A stretch of DNA of 64,000 nt, from contig NC_135121.1 in assembly GCF_050908995.1 (NCBI RefSeq), forward strand, positions 18,104,001-18,168,000, read 5' to 3'. Source of the DNA: Andrena cerasifolii. Lineage: Eukaryota > Arthropoda > Insecta > Hymenoptera > Andrenidae. The notes beneath the pieces were generated by a model, which had not been told where the DNA came from, made no database searches, and was given only the letters and a program-made list of their open reading frames with translations. Of this stretch, positions 61,458-64,000 are shown in pieces (within the stretch, counting starts at the first letter, position 1; each line of letters starts with the position of its first letter). The position numbers and the translations under genes are program-made.

Positions 61458-64000
61458 TGCCTAGCATTGCAAATAGTCGACTCCCCAGACGTAGTCACAT
61501 CTAGGGCAGGGAGATTGCAAAACAAAAAAGGGGTGCGCCTGAAAAAAGTGCAGGGAGCCGTCGATATCGTTGCTCGCGGGTAACCCGCCTGTGCGTCTGT
61601 CAGGCGGGTCGAAAGCGCGACGGATATCGATGGTCTCTCGATGCTCGAAACCCGCTGAACGAGTACACGGGCAACGCGGCGCGGGACCACTGCCGCGTGT
61701 ACCAACGGAGGCTACGCGAAGGATCGCTTATCGTGAATTGCGACGATGCGTTATCCCGAACAGCGGCGCGACGACAAGAGCTACGGCACACGCAGTGCAC
61801 GCTGACCAGAGGGTGGTCGTCGATGTGTGTACAACTCCGATCGTCTCAACGACGCATTGTTCCACTGAGGCACAGGGTTCCGGGTGGCCAATAGAACACG
61901 CGATAACACGACATTCATACGCGGCAAACCACTGTTACGCTATTTGCCCTGCCCTGTGGCTGCTGCAGGAGCAAGCATGGCAGCAGCGTTCACAGAAACG
62001 CTGACGATTAAACGCTGACCAGACACAAAGAACTACTCTTTACTCATCCTGGCCTGCCTGATTTACTCTGAGTTCGTATTTTCTGGGATCCAGGAATGCC
62101 GTTGGATTAGGTGCTATGCAACAGCAACGTGTAGGTATCAGGGGTGAAAGAAATGCAGTGAGATCGTGGATGTAGCGGGGGCTGAAGACGGTGGTGGTGC
62201 TACAGTATCAAGAGTCAAGAGCCTGAGAACTCGTTTGGTACACTTTCAAGACACTCGCATGTCAAAGGACTGAGAACACCGAGGTGTAATGTGTAATAAA
62301 AAGCACATTCTGCAGCTTGTGCCTTGAAAAGAGTTACTTAATACACCCGTTGTGAGTCTCATGTGCCACGTTATAAACCTTCTACCTGCAGTATCGTTTA
62401 ATAATACAGGTACAAGTTCCTGAGAGGTTGTCCTGAAGACAGAGACAGCGATCTGGATGCAAGAAGGGAGAACTCCTGTCGGATCGTAACCAGAGGCGTG
62501 GAGAAAAAAAAGGGGAATTGTGACGACGATCGAAGGTTTCAGGAACAACGCTCATTCGTTATCGAAGTAGCGATGCAGCAGAAAAAGGAGCGGCCGTGGA
62601 AAACAATTAATCGCTGGAAAATACTCTTCACGTCACTCGACGCAGGCCGGCAGAGTTACACGCATACGCGCTCGCGATGGCTAGTAGCCGTTGGCTGTAG
62701 GGGTTGAAGGAGGCGAGGGGGACGATGTACCGGACAATGGAAGGGCTAACAATGCCCAGCATGAGGCGAGTGCCGAGACAATGCACCGTGGTTGGTTGCT
62801 CCCCGCCGCGATCCCTAAATCAACGTTCAACATATAATAAAACGGCGACGCGAGGAGGCCGGGACTTTAATGAATCGTGATTTTCTTTCAACGTCGCCGC
62901 TCTCGCTCACCCCTTCTGTTCCCAGCTCCTGCTCCCAGACCTCTAGCACCCGGCGTCGTCTTTTGACAGTGTCAAAGGCAGGCGAGCATCGCGCGAAACG
63001 ATCGCCAGATAATTGCCGGGGATGAAAGGGGAAAGCGGGCGATGTCCGAGGACCTTTGATATTAGACTCGGAGATAAACTCGTGTGAAACTGATTTATGG
63101 AACAGCGATCTGACTGATCTAGCTTCTGGGAACACAGATAATTAGCAAATGTTTGGATCAAGTCCTCTGCGTTATCAGTGCTCCCTAAAAACTAGCGAAC
63201 TCATCCGAACCTCCATGAATTGTTCAACCATAAAATTGCCAGAAACTGTCTATGCCGACGATCTCGTCGTTCGAGCGGCAAGTACGCAAGTAGAATGCGC
63301 GCGGCGCGTACCAGCCGATGGTCATAAACACTCCGCGAACGCGTTCAAGTTTCATGCCCTGCAGCGTTTCCAGACGTCGGTTAGAAAAGCGTGTAGGTAG
63401 GTTTTCGCGGTAACTACGAGCGAGGGAGCTGTTACGATCAAACAGGGAGGGGGCACCGTGAATTCGCGGCGGCGAACGAGCGCGGAAGTTATAACTCGAT
63501 ACTACGGGAACAAAGGAAGGGCGAGGACCGAAGAGCCTTTGACTGGAGGAATTACCTACGCGCTGGTAAGTCGGGAATGGAATAAACATGCAGACACGGC
63601 TCCAGAAATGGAGATGTTCGGGCGCGGTGCAGCCGGATGAAGCTCGGTCGAACAGAGAGCCGGGGAACCATCGGTTCTCGCGATCGAAAACGACCCGCGT
63701 CTATCGATCGACCCACGACTTCTATACGCGCACATTGCCAGAGGATTTGCTTCTCCGCGAATAGACGTTCTCCGGGATTAATTCGCGCAACATAATCGGG
63801 TTACAACATCTGTGAGACGTAAATGCTTAGTTACAAGAGCTTAACCAGTTGATTGGGGCAGACCGGCGATAGGCTTTGACTAGCTCTGCGCGTCGGTTAG
63901 CTACGGTGAGTAATGCCCGATGCAATTTCACTTACGATGGACATGTGATTTCTCTGTGCACCGAATGGAAACCTGAATCGATCACGGCCAACCGTTTTTG
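61458..64000. other. Non-coding stretch, no gene recognised
   Basis: CpG-rich. A perfect 9-bp hairpin, ACCCGCCTG to CAGGCGGGT, lies at 61583-61609 with a 9-nt loop. Openings at 61570-62004 (+) and 63224-63589 (-) have no recognisable domain or splice context. Confidence 0.5.

Noticed and set aside
61108..61504. Ser-Ile-Asp, Val-Leu and Leu-Ser repeat ORFs on both strands
   Set aside because: Products of the 12-bp minisatellite, open in several frames at once.

Overview
The window reads as nuclear DNA of an animal, most likely an insect. It has no operons, no dense ORFs and no ribosome-binding-site layout. Instead it is a mosaic of CpG-rich unique DNA broken by sharply AT-rich blocks, nearly all of which resolve into non-autonomous DNA transposons. 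The CpG-rich background, TTAA-target piggyBac-type MITEs and pogo-type elements fit a hymenopteran (ant or bee), but that is inference from style. No retroelement coding sequence, CRISPR array or convincing tRNA/rRNA gene was seen.

Host coding content is minimal. One stretch (30486-30627, +) has the signature of an internal protein-coding exon: good acceptor and donor, one frame open, about 80% GC at third positions and protein-like composition. I could not identify its protein. A second, weaker candidate is a 37-codon acidic ORF at 32441-32554. The window is therefore best read as introns and/or intergenic DNA around one gene on the + strand.

The mobile-element content is the main story. 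(1) Pogo-like elements with TA-flanked termini of the form TA(G/A)GGTRA plus a family-specific word: 4519-5262, 27374-28416, 38643-39755, 50508-50910 and 59694-60529, plus lone ends near 8678 and 33099. In several, the terminal word is repeated inside the element. Two keep decayed 3' ends of transposase genes coding a Cys/His zinc-finger tail. (2) TTAA-flanked piggyBac-type MITEs: 8504-9149, 14590-15305, 22166-22788 and 37486-37876, plus lone ends at 33684, 43977, 44227 and 44448. (3) Two hAT elements with recognisable 8-bp target duplications: 35573-35819 and 45694-46617. (4) Two copies of a long palindromic repeat (31595-32012 and 52655-53068), the second with a local internal inversion. (5) An 81-bp Tigger-like miniature element at 12176-12256. 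Two large simple arrays complete the repeat landscape: a composite hexamer satellite at 18899-19302 and a 12-bp minisatellite at about 61147-61457.

The remaining DNA is unique-looking and CpG-rich with scattered AT-rich patches. A few spots look regulatory: a TAATTA cluster at 56621-56902, octamer motifs at 13965 and 18679, recurrent CACGTGCAC words and a (CT)10 tract. The nominal ORFs of 100-240 codons in these stretches have no recognisable domains and are treated as chance openings in GC-rich DNA.
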